DNA of 21,679 nucleotides, taken from the NCBI RefSeq assembly GCF_030151385.1, contig NZ_JASLDS010000015.1, positions 1 through 21,679 on the forward strand. Reading direction: 5' to 3'. Position numbers and translations under genes: made by a program. The notes below the pieces were generated by a model. The model saw nothing but the letters and a program-made list of their open reading frames with translations. It did no database searches and was not told where the DNA came from. This DNA is from Soonwooa sp. (GTDB lineage Bacteria > Bacteroidota > Bacteroidia > Flavobacteriales > Weeksellaceae). Positions 1-8,133 of this stretch are shown one piece after another (the first letter of the stretch is position 1; every line of letters begins with the position of its first letter).

Positions 1-1
1 G

Positions 2-355
2 GAAGTTCCTGTAAGAATTACAGGTCGTGCAAAAGGTGTTGTTTCTGGTGGTGTGTTAAGACAAACTTACCGTAAGTTGAAAGTTAAAGCTATCCCAGCT
101 AACTTACCTGACGAAGTTGTTGTTGACGTTACACCTCTTAAGATTGGTAACAAACTTTATGTTGGTTCTATCAAGAACGAACAATACACTTTCATGCACC
201 CAGACAACGCAGTTATCGTAGCTGTTAAGATGTCTAGAAATGCAATGAAAGGTGGTGCTGCTGCAATGGATGAAGAAGATGAAGAAGAAGCTGCAGAAGT
301 TAGAGATCAGAATCCTGATGTACCAACAACAGAAGAGAAATCTACTGAAGCTTAA
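2..355 (+). CDS. rplY: 50S ribosomal protein L25/CTC, 3' part
   Basis: C-terminal part of the L25 (TL5/CTC-type) protein that binds 5S rRNA in the large ribosomal subunit. The reading frame is open from base 2, so the gene begins before the window. The first visible residues, EVPVRITGRAKGVVSGGVLR, match the start of the CTC domain, and the ORF's first Met lies inside a beta strand and is not the true start. The domain runs through LPDEVVVDVTPLKIGN and ends in an acidic Glu/Asp-rich tail (MDEEDEEEAAEV), typical of Bacteroidota L25. A strong terminator follows. Identification is confident. The upstream partner (often a ribose-phosphate pyrophosphokinase in this group) is outside the window. Confidence 0.93.
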   Translation, partial: EVPVRITGRAKGVVSGGVLRQTYRKLKVKAIPANLPDEVVVDVTPLKIGNKLYVGSIKNEQYTFMHPDNAVIVAVKMSRNAMKGGAAAMDEEDEEEAAEVRDQNPDVPTTEEKSTEA

Positions 356-386
356 TATTCTTATTAAAGAATTTATTCTAAATACA

Positions 387-415
387 AAACCTGTAGCACT
401 GCTGCAGGTTTTTTT
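387..415 (+). terminator. Intrinsic terminator after rplY
   Basis: AAACCTGTAGC and GCTGCAGGTTT form an 11-bp stem with one G-U pair and the 3-nt loop ACT, followed by a T tract. It lies 31 nt after the L25 stop and isolates it from the GH3 gene. Confidence 0.9.
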
Positions 416-471
416 GTTTTAAAATTCCTGTTAAAACTAAATTTCAACTAACAAAATAATGACAAATTTGT

Positions 472-479
472 TATATTTG
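472..479 (+). promoter_or_regulatory. -7 promoter element of the GH3 gene
   Basis: TATATTTG fits the Bacteroidota -7 consensus TAnnTTTG. No good -33 box is visible. The element ends only 5 nt before the first ATG (485), so transcription would begin at or just after that ATG. This implies a nearly leaderless mRNA, or translation from the in-frame ATG at 500. A short dyad, ACAAATTTGT (463-472), overlaps its 5' edge. Confidence 0.6.
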
Positions 480-484
480 TTGAT

Positions 485-2005
485 ATGGCGACCAAGGCAA
501 TGTTTAACACCGTAGTTAACTGGTTTATTCGACAACGAATAGATCAAATCAACAATTTTATAGATCATCCTATAGAAACGCAAAAAGGTGTATTGTTCTC
601 GCAGTTGTTTCACGCCGAAGATACGGTTTACGGAAAAAATCACGGTTTCAAAGACATTGCAAACTACAGAGATTTCCAAAACAATGTGCCAATTGTAACC
701 TACGAAGATTACGAGCCTTACATCGAAAAAGCCCGCCAAGGCATGAAAGATATTATTTGGCCAGGACAAATTAAACATTTTGCAAAATCTTCTGGAACAA
801 CGAATGCCAAAAGTAAATTCATTCCTATTTCTGATGAAAGCCTTGAAGACTGTCATTACAAAGCTGGTAAAGATTTAATATCAATCTACGTTAACAACCA
901 TCCTGAAAGTGGATTGTTTCAACACAAGAATTTAAGACTTGGTGGAAGCTCAGAAATGTATCAAAACTTCAATACGAAGTTTGGTGATCTTTCAGCAATC
1001 CTTATTGAGAATCTTCCTTTCTGGGTAGAAGTCATTAACACGCCAAGTAAAAAAGTGTCATTAATGTCCGAATGGGAAAGCAAGCTAAAAGCCATTGTTG
1101 CCGAAGTTGTTAAACAAGATGTTGGCAGCTTGACTGGCGTGCCTAGTTGGATGATGGTACTTTTGCGCAGAGTTCTTCACGACTCCAACCAACAATATAT
1201 TACGGATCTTTGGCCAAATTTGGAAGTATTTTTCCACGGCGGTATTAGCTTTAAACCTTACCGCGATCAATACAATCAAATTACTGGAAAGCCTATTCGT
1301 TACTACGAAATCTATAATGCTTCGGAAGGGTTTTTTGGCATCCAAGATCGATCAAACAGCGACGAAATGTTGCTAATGCTAGATTATGGTATTTTCTACG
1401 AATTTATTCCAATGGATACTTTCGGAACAAGTTTACAAAAAGCTATTCCTCTTTCGGAGGTCGAACTTGGGAAAAATTACGCCATGGTGATTACAACCAA
1501 CGGTGGACTTTGGCGTTACATGATTGGCGACACCGTGAAATTCACTTCATTAAGTCCTTTCAGAATTAAAATCGCAGGCCGAACCAAACATTACATCAAT
1601 GCTTTTGGTGAAGAGTTAATGATCGACAATGTAGAACACGCCATTGCCAAAGCTTGTCGTGAAACCAACGCCTTTGTATCCGACTTTACTGGCGCTCCCG
1701 TTTTTATGACAGATAATGATTCTGGCGCTCACGAATGGATTTTCGAATTCACCTCGCAACCAGAGTCTTTGGATATCTTCATTAATATTTTTGATGAAAC
1801 TCTAAAAACAGTAAACTCCGACTACGAGGCAAAACGTTACAACAACATCACATTAAAACGTCCTGTTGTCCACATTGCTAAACCGAAACTTTTCTATCAA
1901 TGGATGGCAAATCGCGGCAAGTTGGGTGGACAAAATAAAGTCCCAAGACTTAGCAACGACCGCGAATATATCGATCCGCTTTTGGTTCTGAATAACGAAT
2001 TATAA
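485..2005 (+). CDS. GH3 family acyl-acid-amido synthetase
   Basis: GH3-type member of the ANL adenylate-forming superfamily. Plant relatives adenylate a carboxylic acid and join it to an amino acid; the substrates of bacterial members are mostly unknown, so only the family is called. The three family motifs are visible: SSGTT (residues 102-106, phosphate loop), YNASEG (277-282) and WRYMIGD (343-349). At 506 aa it is full length. It looks cytosolic, with no signal peptide. The predicted start at 485 is almost on top of the -7 element, so the ATG at 500 (MFNTVVNWFI...) is a realistic alternative that removes five residues. The 3' end overlaps the convergent DUF445 gene by 6 nt with no terminator hairpin between them. 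Confidence 0.9.
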   Translation: MATKAMFNTVVNWFIRQRIDQINNFIDHPIETQKGVLFSQLFHAEDTVYGKNHGFKDIANYRDFQNNVPIVTYEDYEPYIEKARQGMKDIIWPGQIKHFAKSSGTTNAKSKFIPISDESLEDCHYKAGKDLISIYVNNHPESGLFQHKNLRLGGSSEMYQNFNTKFGDLSAILIENLPFWVEVINTPSKKVSLMSEWESKLKAIVAEVVKQDVGSLTGVPSWMMVLLRRVLHDSNQQYITDLWPNLEVFFHGGISFKPYRDQYNQITGKPIRYYEIYNASEGFFGIQDRSNSDEMLLMLDYGIFYEFIPMDTFGTSLQKAIPLSEVELGKNYAMVITTNGGLWRYMIGDTVKFTSLSPFRIKIAGRTKHYINAFGEELMIDNVEHAIAKACRETNAFVSDFTGAPVFMTDNDSGAHEWIFEFTSQPESLDIFINIFDETLKTVNSDYEAKRYNNITLKRPVVHIAKPKLFYQWMANRGKLGGQNKVPRLSNDREYIDPLLVLNNEL

Positions 2006-3241
2006 GAATTGCGCTACTGTGTAAATTAGAAGCCCAACCAAACCACCGACAATCGTCCCATTGATACGGATGAATTGCAGGTCTTTTCCAACTTCTAACT
2101 CTAATTTTCGGCTAAGTTCTTTTCCCTCCCAGTTTCCAACAGTGTTACTAATAAGATTTCCTGCTTCTTTAGTATTTTTTAAAATGTATTTGTAAGCAGT
2201 TAGTCGAATCCAACTATCGATTTTCTTTTGGAGAACTTCATCGTTTTGAAGATTATTCGATAATTCATTTAGATTTTTTTTGATATAAACTTTTAAACTC
2301 GAAGATTCATCCATTAATTCTTTTCGCAGAGAATCTTTAATAGACAACCAAATGTCAGAAGCATATTCATTAAGCTTATCACCATTCAGAAATTCATTTT
2401 TAATAGAATCAAACTCATTCTCCCATTTCACTTCAGTTTTTAATTCATCTGCAAAAACAAGAAGCTTCGATGTAATTTCCTTACGCAAAGGATGTTGTTT
2501 ATCAATTTCAATTTCTTCAAAATAATGGCTTAAACCTGAAACTATCTTCTCCGAAATTTTTCGGTCAACAGATTTAGGAACGAAGAAATAGCTTTCTTTT
2601 TCAACACGTTCGGTGACCATCTGCTGATGTTGGAGAACATAGGTTTTAATCTGTCCACTAAGACTTGTAATCAAAGCTTCGTGGTCATTCTTTTGAATAA
2701 GATATTCCAAACCACTACCAAGAAGTTTATTAACTTTAATAGAAGTCGTCATTTCTTTTACCTTTTTTGAAATAAAACTGACAACCTCTTTATCATCCAA
2801 CTTTAATAAAATGTCAAGCAAAATATTAGAAGCTTCATTAACAAATAAATCTTGATTTTTCTCTTTACCAATCCATTCTCCCGCAAATCCCGAAACTTTT
2901 AATTTAAGAATGTAAGGTCGAATATTTTCTGGCGCTAAAAAATTATCAACAACAAAATTCCCAAGGTTATCCCCGATTTTCGCTTTACTATTTTCTATCA
3001 AATTGGTGTGTGGAATTCTGAGTCCCATCGGATGATGAAACAAAGCTGTTACCGCAAACCAATCCGCCAAAGCACCAACCATCGCAGCTTCCGAGAAAGC
3101 ACGGATGTAACCAACCCAATGTGATGGCGTCGATTTTTGGATTATGGTCATGATGATAAACGTAATTGCCATTAACAAGAAAAGACTTGTCGCCAGCAAT
3201 TTATAATTTCGGAGCTGTACTTTTTTCTCAGAATCTGTCAT
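2000..3241 (-). CDS. DUF445 family membrane protein (YjiN-like)
   Basis: Full-length 413-aa DUF445 protein. The N-terminus has a hydrophobic helix (about residues 15-33) followed by the family's conserved block GYIRAFSEAAMVGALADWFA and the HHPMGLRIPHTN segment (69-80). The middle is a long charged, probably alpha-helical region, and the last 19 residues form another membrane helix (GTIVGGLVGLLIYTVAQFL). The layout suggests an inner-membrane protein anchored at both ends with a large soluble part. The molecular function of the family is not established. The ATG at 3241 is supported by a TAnnTTTG promoter about 30 nt upstream. Its stop codon lies inside the last codons of the GH3 gene. Confidence 0.88.
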   Translation of the reverse strand: MTDSEKKVQLRNYKLLATSLFLLMAITFIIMTIIQKSTPSHWVGYIRAFSEAAMVGALADWFAVTALFHHPMGLRIPHTNLIENSKAKIGDNLGNFVVDNFLAPENIRPYILKLKVSGFAGEWIGKEKNQDLFVNEASNILLDILLKLDDKEVVSFISKKVKEMTTSIKVNKLLGSGLEYLIQKNDHEALITSLSGQIKTYVLQHQQMVTERVEKESYFFVPKSVDRKISEKIVSGLSHYFEEIEIDKQHPLRKEITSKLLVFADELKTEVKWENEFDSIKNEFLNGDKLNEYASDIWLSIKDSLRKELMDESSSLKVYIKKNLNELSNNLQNDEVLQKKIDSWIRLTAYKYILKNTKEAGNLISNTVGNWEGKELSRKLELEVGKDLQFIRINGTIVGGLVGLLIYTVAQFL

Positions 3242-3270
3242 AGTTTTAATGCATCAAATAGCTTTCCAAA

Positions 3271-3305
3271 CAAATTTAAGTTTTCTATTTGACTATTTTC
3301 AAAAA
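3271..3305 (-). promoter_or_regulatory. Promoter of the DUF445 gene
   Basis: On the minus strand, TTTTTG (3300-3305) serves as the -33 box and TAAATTTG (3271-3278) as the -7 box, separated by 21 nt. This fits the Bacteroidota pattern TTTG-N19-21-TAnnTTTG. It lies in the 226-bp divergent gap shared with sufS; nothing else was seen there apart from the sufS -7 element. Confidence 0.65.
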
Positions 3306-3439
3306 TAAAAAATGGGATTTGTCATTCAGTGAAGCAAAAAATCTTTTTACAATTTTAAAAACACAAAATCCATATTGTCTTTTCCTAAATTAAAAATATG
3401 ATTTAAAACCAATTTAAACTTCATTAATAATATTTGCCG

Positions 3440-3447
3440 TAACTTTG
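3440..3447 (+). promoter_or_regulatory. -7 promoter element of sufS
   Basis: TAACTTTG fits TAnnTTTG and lies 20 nt before the sufS ATG. No clear -33 TTTG box is seen at the expected distance. No Fe-S-responsive operator could be recognised in the gap. Confidence 0.55.
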
Positions 3448-3467
3448 AAGCATTCTAAATAAAGAAC

Positions 3468-4688
3468 ATGTTAGACATTCAAAATATAAGAAATCAATTC
3501 CCAATTTTAGACCAAGAAATCAACGGAAACCCTCTTGTTTACTTGGATAATGGTGCGTCTTCTCAAAAGCCAATTTCGGTTTTACAGACTTGGGAAAAAT
3601 ATTATACGACGATTAACGCCAACGTACATCGTGGCATCCATACCTTGAGCCAACTTGCAACAACAGAAATGGAATTAGCAAGACAAAAGGTTCAGAAGTT
3701 CATTAATGCAAAGCATGATTACGAAGTTATCTTTACAAAAGGCACAACGGAAGGCATCAATTTGATTGCTTATGCGATTACGAATTTGATTAAAAAAGAT
3801 GACGAAATCATTATTTCGTATCTAGAACACCATTCGAATATTGTTCCGTGGCAAATGCTTTGCGAAAGAACTGGCGCAAAACTTCGCGTTATCCCAATGG
3901 ACGAAAATGGTATTTTGCAAATCGATGTTTTAGATTCTTGGCTAAATGAAAAAACGAAAATCGTTTCTTTAAACCAAGTTTCGAACGCTCTTGGTGTTAT
4001 CAATCCTATTGAAGAAGTTATTGCAAAAACGCGAAAACTGTCAAACGCTTTTGTATTGATTGACGCAGCGCAATCTTCACCACATTTGCGATTGGACGTT
4101 CAGAAGATGGATTGCGACTTCCTTGTTTTTTCTGGACACAAAATGTATGCACCAATGGGAACAGGAATTTTGTACGGAAAAGAAGCTTCACTTAATAAAC
4201 TTCAACCTTTTCATGGTGGCGGTGAGATGATTGCAACTTGTAGTTTCGAAAAAACAACTTATGCAGATTTACCTTTCCGCTTTGAAGCCGGAACACCCAA
4301 CGTTGGAGGTAATATTGCACTTGGTGCAGCCATTGACTTTATGGAATCTGTAGGTCTGGAAAACATCCAACAACACGAACATTCTTTGCTAGAATATGCA
4401 CAAAGACATTTATTAGAAATCGAAGGTCTAAGAATATATGGAGAAAAAGCCAATCGTGCTGGTGCTGTTTCTTTTAACTTAGAAGGTATCGGGATTGCGT
4501 CAGATGTTGGGATGATTCTCGACAAACAAGGAATTGCCGTAAGAACTGGGCATCACTGCGCACAACCGATTATGGCATATTTTGATATTGCTGGAACGGT
4601 CAGAGCAAGCTTCGCCGTTTATAATACTTTTGAAGAAATCGACCGATTGGTAGAAGGTGTTAAAAAAGCGCAAAGAATGTTGGCTTAA
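3468..4688 (+). CDS. sufS: Cysteine desulfurase SufS
   Basis: PLP-dependent group II cysteine desulfurase. It removes sulfur from L-cysteine as a persulfide and supplies it for Fe-S cluster assembly in the cytosol. At 406 aa it has the usual length. Visible are the PLP-binding lysine in SGHKMYAPMGTG (K225), the histidine-rich substrate/PLP segment YLEHHSN (118-124), and the catalytic cysteine in RTGHHCAQP (C364), the short active-site loop of the SufS rather than the IscS class. The ATG start is supported by the upstream -7 element. The gene stands alone here: no sufBCD or sufE is adjacent, and a terminator follows immediately, so it is probably a single-gene transcript or was separated from its suf partners. 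Confidence 0.93.
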   Translation: MLDIQNIRNQFPILDQEINGNPLVYLDNGASSQKPISVLQTWEKYYTTINANVHRGIHTLSQLATTEMELARQKVQKFINAKHDYEVIFTKGTTEGINLIAYAITNLIKKDDEIIISYLEHHSNIVPWQMLCERTGAKLRVIPMDENGILQIDVLDSWLNEKTKIVSLNQVSNALGVINPIEEVIAKTRKLSNAFVLIDAAQSSPHLRLDVQKMDCDFLVFSGHKMYAPMGTGILYGKEASLNKLQPFHGGGEMIATCSFEKTTYADLPFRFEAGTPNVGGNIALGAAIDFMESVGLENIQQHEHSLLEYAQRHLLEIEGLRIYGEKANRAGAVSFNLEGIGIASDVGMILDKQGIAVRTGHHCAQPIMAYFDIAGTVRASFAVYNTFEEIDRLVEGVKKAQRMLA

Positions 4689-4706
4689 CATTCAGAAGAT
4701 ATAAAA

Positions 4707-4737
4707 TAAAAATCCTCCCAAATTGTGGAGGATTTTT
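4707..4737 (+). terminator. Intrinsic terminator after sufS
   Basis: AAAATCCTCC pairs with GGAGGATTTT around a short AT-rich loop (CAAATTGT), ending in a T tract 19 nt after the sufS stop. Confidence 0.9.
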
Positions 4738-4771
4738 GCATTTTATGACAAAAAATGTTGTGGCATAGGAA

Positions 4772-4800
4772 TTGTGAAAATATACCACTCAATATATAAT
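4772..4800 (+). promoter_or_regulatory. Possible lon promoter (sigma70-like)
   Basis: TTGTGA (4772-4777), a 17-nt spacer and TATAAT (4795-4800) resemble an enterobacterial sigma70 promoter. No TAnnTTTG element is seen in the lon upstream region. In AT-rich DNA such a match can arise by chance, so this is tentative. Confidence 0.3.
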
Positions 4801-4801
4801 C

Positions 4802-4838
4802 AACTTATTATCCGCAATTTATAGAAAGACAATAAGTT
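4802..4838 (+). promoter_or_regulatory. 8-bp inverted repeat in the lon leader
   Basis: AACTTATT (4802-4809) and AATAAGTT (4831-4838) are perfect inverted repeats 21 nt apart, just downstream of the possible lon promoter. They could form a leader hairpin or be two half-sites of an operator. Confidence 0.35.
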
Positions 4839-4852
4839 ATCACCTTAAAGAA

Positions 4853-4867
4853 ATGACAATTTGTCAT
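4853..4867 (+). promoter_or_regulatory. 15-bp palindrome before lon (candidate operator)
   Basis: ATGACAATTTGTCAT is a perfect palindrome with 7-bp arms around a single central T, ending 11 nt before the lon ATG. Its core GACAA-N-TTGTC recurs upstream of the methyltransferase-htpG unit (7451-7461). Both downstream units encode protein-quality-control factors. Confidence 0.45.
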
Positions 4868-4878
4868 CATCATACATT

Positions 4879-7275
4879 ATGACAGAATTTGAAGATATCA
4901 ACTTTGACGCTATTTTGGAAGACGGATTCGGATTAGTTGCCGAAGAAATAAATATTTCGGAACCAACTGAAAAAGAATTAGACCAAGAGATGTACGCCAT
5001 TTTGCCAGTGCGCAATATGGTGATGTTTCCAAAAGTTGTAACACCAATTACCGCAGGACGCGAAAAGTCAAAAAAACTTTTGGAAGATTCTTTGCAATCT
5101 AACCAGCTGATTGGGATTTTGACTCAGAAAAATCCTAACGAGGACAATCCTGCAGACAAAGACCTATATACCATTGGTACTTTAGCGAAAGTTGTAAAAA
5201 TCATAAAACTGCCTGAAGGCAATATCACAGCGATAACACGCGGAATCAAACGTTTCAAAATCAAAAATTTTGAAGGACGCGATCCCTATTTAACTGCGAA
5301 ATTAACACTTATTAAAGATACCAATTCTCGCAACAAGGAAGAATTCGAAGCTTTGATGGAGAACATCAAAGATTTGGCAATGAAGATTATCGAGCTAGAC
5401 CCGAATATCCCAAACGCCGCAAATTTCGCTATTAAAAACATTAACGAAACCGAAGATTTACTCAACTTTATCGCGGCTAATGGCAACTTTACATTTGAGA
5501 AAAAACAACGACTTTTAGAAGAAAAAGCTTTAGCAAAACGTGCAGAACTTCTTTACGAAATGATGCATGAAGACTTCCGTCTTTTAGAATTAAAAAATCT
5601 AATTCATCAAAAGACAAGCAAAGATCTTGATAAGCAACAACGCGAATATTTCCTTAATCAACAGATAAGAACCATCCAAGAAGAATTGGGTGGTGGACCA
5701 GATTCTGATGTTGACGAGTTCAAAAACAAAGCGGCTAAAATAAAGTGGCCAGCAGAAGTTGAAACGCATTTCCAAAAAGAATTGCAACGTTTGCAACGCC
5801 AACACCCGAATTCTCCAGATTACAATGTACAACGTAATTATTTGGATTTCTTCACGGACTTACCTTGGGAAAAATATTCTAAAGACGTTTTCGATTTAAA
5901 GAAAGCCGAAAAGATTTTGGACAAGGAGCATTTCGGTTTAGAAGATATCAAGAAAAGAATTTTGGAGCATATCGCGGTTTTAAAACTAAAAAGTGACATG
6001 AAGTCGCCAATCCTTTGTCTTTCTGGCCCTCCCGGCGTTGGTAAAACCTCACTAGGAAAGTCGATTGCCGATGCTTTGGGAAGAAAATATGTTCGTGTTT
6101 CTTTAGGTGGTCTTCACGATGAATCCGAAATTCGTGGCCACAGAAAAACCTACATTGGTGCAATGGCAGGTCGAATTCTTCAATCTATTAAAAAATCAGG
6201 AACTTCCAATCCTGTAATTATTTTGGACGAAATCGACAAACTAGGAAAAGGCATGCACGGTGATCCAAGTTCTGCGATGTTAGAGGTTTTGGATCCAGAA
6301 CAAAACAACAGTTTCTACGACAACTTCTTAGAAATGGGTTACGATTTGTCGAAAGTGATGTTTATTGCGACGGCCAACAACCTTAGCGAAATCCAACGTC
6401 CTCTTTTGGATCGTATGGAATTGATCAGCATTGCAGGTTATACGTTGGAAGAAAAAATCGAAATCGCAAAACGTCACCTTATCAAAAAACAACTTTCAGA
6501 AACTGGTTTGGACTCAAAAGCTTTCAAACTAGGAAATCCTGAAATCAAACATATCATCGATGCGCACACTTCAGAAAGTGGCGTCCGTACTTTGGAAAAG
6601 CGTATTGCCTCTATCGCACGTTGGGTAGCTCTGCAAATCGCGATGGAAAATGACTACGATCCAAAAATTTCAGTTGAGAAAATCGACGAAATATTGGGCG
6701 TTCCACGCCCTAGCACACTTTCAGAAGTCAGCAATGTTCCCGGCGTCGTGACAGGTTTGGCGTGGACCAGCGTTGGTGGCGACATTTTGTTTATCGAGAG
6801 CATTTTGTCCAAAGGCAAAGGCACTTTGACGATGACAGGTAACCTCGGCAACGTGATGAAAGAATCTGCGACGATTGCGCTAGAGTACATCAAGGCACAT
6901 TACGAAGAATTGGGAATTAGTGCCGAAGATTTAGAAAGCAAAAACATCCACGTCCACGTTCCAGAAGGCGCTACGCCAAAAGATGGACCGTCGGCAGGTA
7001 TCGCTATGTTGACATCGATGGTGTCGAGTTACAAAAACAAAGCAGTGAAACCACATTTGGCGATGACTGGCGAGATTACACTTCGCGGAAAAGTCCTGCC
7101 AGTGGGCGGTATCAAAGAAAAACTTTTGGCGGCAACGCGCGCTGGCATCAAGGAAGTTATCCTTTGCGAAGCCAACCGAAAAGACGTCGAAGAAATCAAT
7201 AAAGACTATCTAAAACACCTGAAAGTCAACTACGTAAGCAAAATGAGCGAAGTCGTAGATTTAGCAATTGTTTAA
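4879..7275 (+). CDS. lon: ATP-dependent Lon protease
   Basis: Cytosolic AAA+ serine protease that degrades misfolded and specific regulatory proteins. I start it at the ATG at 4879 (MTEFEDINFD..., 798 aa); an upstream in-frame TTG at 4861 lies inside the palindrome and is less likely. In order: an N-terminal substrate-binding domain (about 38-240, starting YAILPVRNMVMFPKVVTPI), a coiled-coil linker, Walker A GPPGVGKT (383-390), Walker B VIILDEID (446-453), and the LonA protease domain with the catalytic serine in KDGPSAG (S705) and lysine in GGIKEK (K748). The short acidic extension of about 35 residues before the N domain is common in Bacteroidota. All catalytic residues are intact. Confidence 0.96.
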   Translation: MTEFEDINFDAILEDGFGLVAEEINISEPTEKELDQEMYAILPVRNMVMFPKVVTPITAGREKSKKLLEDSLQSNQLIGILTQKNPNEDNPADKDLYTIGTLAKVVKIIKLPEGNITAITRGIKRFKIKNFEGRDPYLTAKLTLIKDTNSRNKEEFEALMENIKDLAMKIIELDPNIPNAANFAIKNINETEDLLNFIAANGNFTFEKKQRLLEEKALAKRAELLYEMMHEDFRLLELKNLIHQKTSKDLDKQQREYFLNQQIRTIQEELGGGPDSDVDEFKNKAAKIKWPAEVETHFQKELQRLQRQHPNSPDYNVQRNYLDFFTDLPWEKYSKDVFDLKKAEKILDKEHFGLEDIKKRILEHIAVLKLKSDMKSPILCLSGPPGVGKTSLGKSIADALGRKYVRVSLGGLHDESEIRGHRKTYIGAMAGRILQSIKKSGTSNPVIILDEIDKLGKGMHGDPSSAMLEVLDPEQNNSFYDNFLEMGYDLSKVMFIATANNLSEIQRPLLDRMELISIAGYTLEEKIEIAKRHLIKKQLSETGLDSKAFKLGNPEIKHIIDAHTSESGVRTLEKRIASIARWVALQIAMENDYDPKISVEKIDEILGVPRPSTLSEVSNVPGVVTGLAWTSVGGDILFIESILSKGKGTLTMTGNLGNVMKESATIALEYIKAHYEELGISAEDLESKNIHVHVPEGATPKDGPSAGIAMLTSMVSSYKNKAVKPHLAMTGEITLRGKVLPVGGIKEKLLAATRAGIKEVILCEANRKDVEEINKDYLKHLKVNYVSKMSEVVDLAIV

Positions 7276-7293
7276 ATTTTTCATATCTATATC

Positions 7294-7328
7294 AAAAAAG
7301 GATTCTACGCAGTTAGAGTCCTTTTTTA
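7294..7328 (+). terminator. Intrinsic terminator after lon
   Basis: AAAAAAGGATTCTA pairs with TAGAGTCCTTTTTT (one T-G pair) around the loop CGCAGT, followed by an AT-rich tail. Confidence 0.88.
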
Positions 7329-7340
7329 TTTCTTTTATTT

Positions 7341-7422
7341 GGGCGCCTTTTCCGCCTCCGCCTCCCACTCTTTTGCTCGGCATAGCCTCTCGCAAAAGGA
7401 GTTCCGGCTCCGTCGGGGCGCA
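7341..7422. repeat. GC-rich palindromic element between lon and the methyltransferase gene
   Basis: An 80-bp block far richer in G and C than its surroundings. The ends GCGCC and GGCGC are complementary, and the core ACTC-TTTTGC pairs with GCAAAA-G-GAGT (one bulge) around a loop of about 15 nt. CCGCCT repeats form the left half and CCGGCTCCGTCGGGG the right. The structure suggests a dispersed palindromic (REP/MITE-like) element. Reading frames crossing it are low-complexity and not convincing genes. Confidence 0.55.
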
Positions 7423-7450
7423 CATTCTTAGCAATATTTTCCACCAAAAA

Positions 7451-7461
7451 GACAAATTGTC
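7451..7461 (+). promoter_or_regulatory. GACAA-A-TTGTC dyad before the methyltransferase-htpG unit
   Basis: A perfect 5-bp-arm dyad 50 nt upstream of the ATG, the same core as at the lon leader. Its TTG could serve as the -33 box, 21 nt from the -7-like TTTTTTTG (7481-7488), so a bound protein might block the polymerase. The promoter assignment is weak. Confidence 0.4.
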
Positions 7462-7511
7462 ACTTTGTTGGGACTGGTATTTTTTTTGAGTTTTAAAAAC
7501 AAACAAAAAGT

Positions 7512-8120
7512 ATGAGTCAGCAACATTGGGAAAACGTCTACGAAAACAAAACACCAGAGCAAATGAGCTGGACGCAAGATGAATACGCAACTTCGCTTAA
7601 GCTTATTCAATCACTTAATGCCGATAAAAATTCAAAAATTATTGATGTTGGCGGTGGCGATGGTAGCTTTGTACAATCGCTTTTGGATTTAGGATTTCAA
7701 GACATTACGGTGCTTAACATTTCAGAAGCGGCAATCGAAAACGCCAAAACAAGATTAGGCGACAACGCTTCAAAAATCAAATGGATTGTTTCGGACATTA
7801 CAAAATTCCAACCTGTTGAGACTTACGACATTTGGCATGACCGTGCAACTTTTCATTTTTTAACAGAGAAAAAAGACATCCAAACTTATGTTGATTTACT
7901 GGGAAGTAATCTCAATGGAAATTTGATTATTGGCACGTTCTCAACCGATGGACCTCTTAAGTGTAGCGGTCTCGACATCACACAATACAGCGAAAGCAGC
8001 ATGGAAAATCTTTTGAAAAACAATTTCGAAAAAATCGAATGTTTTACCCAAGACCACACAACGCCGTTTGACACAACTCAGAATTTTTTGTTTTGTAACT
8101 TCAAGAAAATTAACTCATAA
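7512..8120 (+). CDS. Class I SAM-dependent methyltransferase
   Basis: Cytosolic Rossmann-fold methyltransferase of 202 aa. Motif I, the SAM-binding glycine loop, is clear as IIDVGGGDG (43-51), and the region after it follows the usual beta/alpha order, with an acidic residue in WIVSDI after beta 4 and the segment YDIWHDRATFHFLT. The N-terminus HWENVYENKTPEQMSW is characteristic of a subfamily of small methyltransferases whose known relatives include protein and small-molecule methylating enzymes; the substrate cannot be read from the sequence. htpG starts 13 nt after its stop with no terminator, so the two are very probably co-transcribed. Confidence 0.85.
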   Translation: MSQQHWENVYENKTPEQMSWTQDEYATSLKLIQSLNADKNSKIIDVGGGDGSFVQSLLDLGFQDITVLNISEAAIENAKTRLGDNASKIKWIVSDITKFQPVETYDIWHDRATFHFLTEKKDIQTYVDLLGSNLNGNLIIGTFSTDGPLKCSGLDITQYSESSMENLLKNNFEKIECFTQDHTTPFDTTQNFLFCNFKKINS

Positions 8121-8133
8121 AATAAACACAATT

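Noticed and set aside
7268..7489. 73-aa plus-strand frame with PPPPP after lon, and overlapping minus-strand frames
   Set aside because: They are translations of the terminator and the GC-rich palindromic element, with no start context and low complexity.
8068..8133. N-terminal extension of HtpG
   Set aside because: It would overlap the methyltransferase gene by 53 nt and is not part of the family; MSTGKINVS is the usual start.
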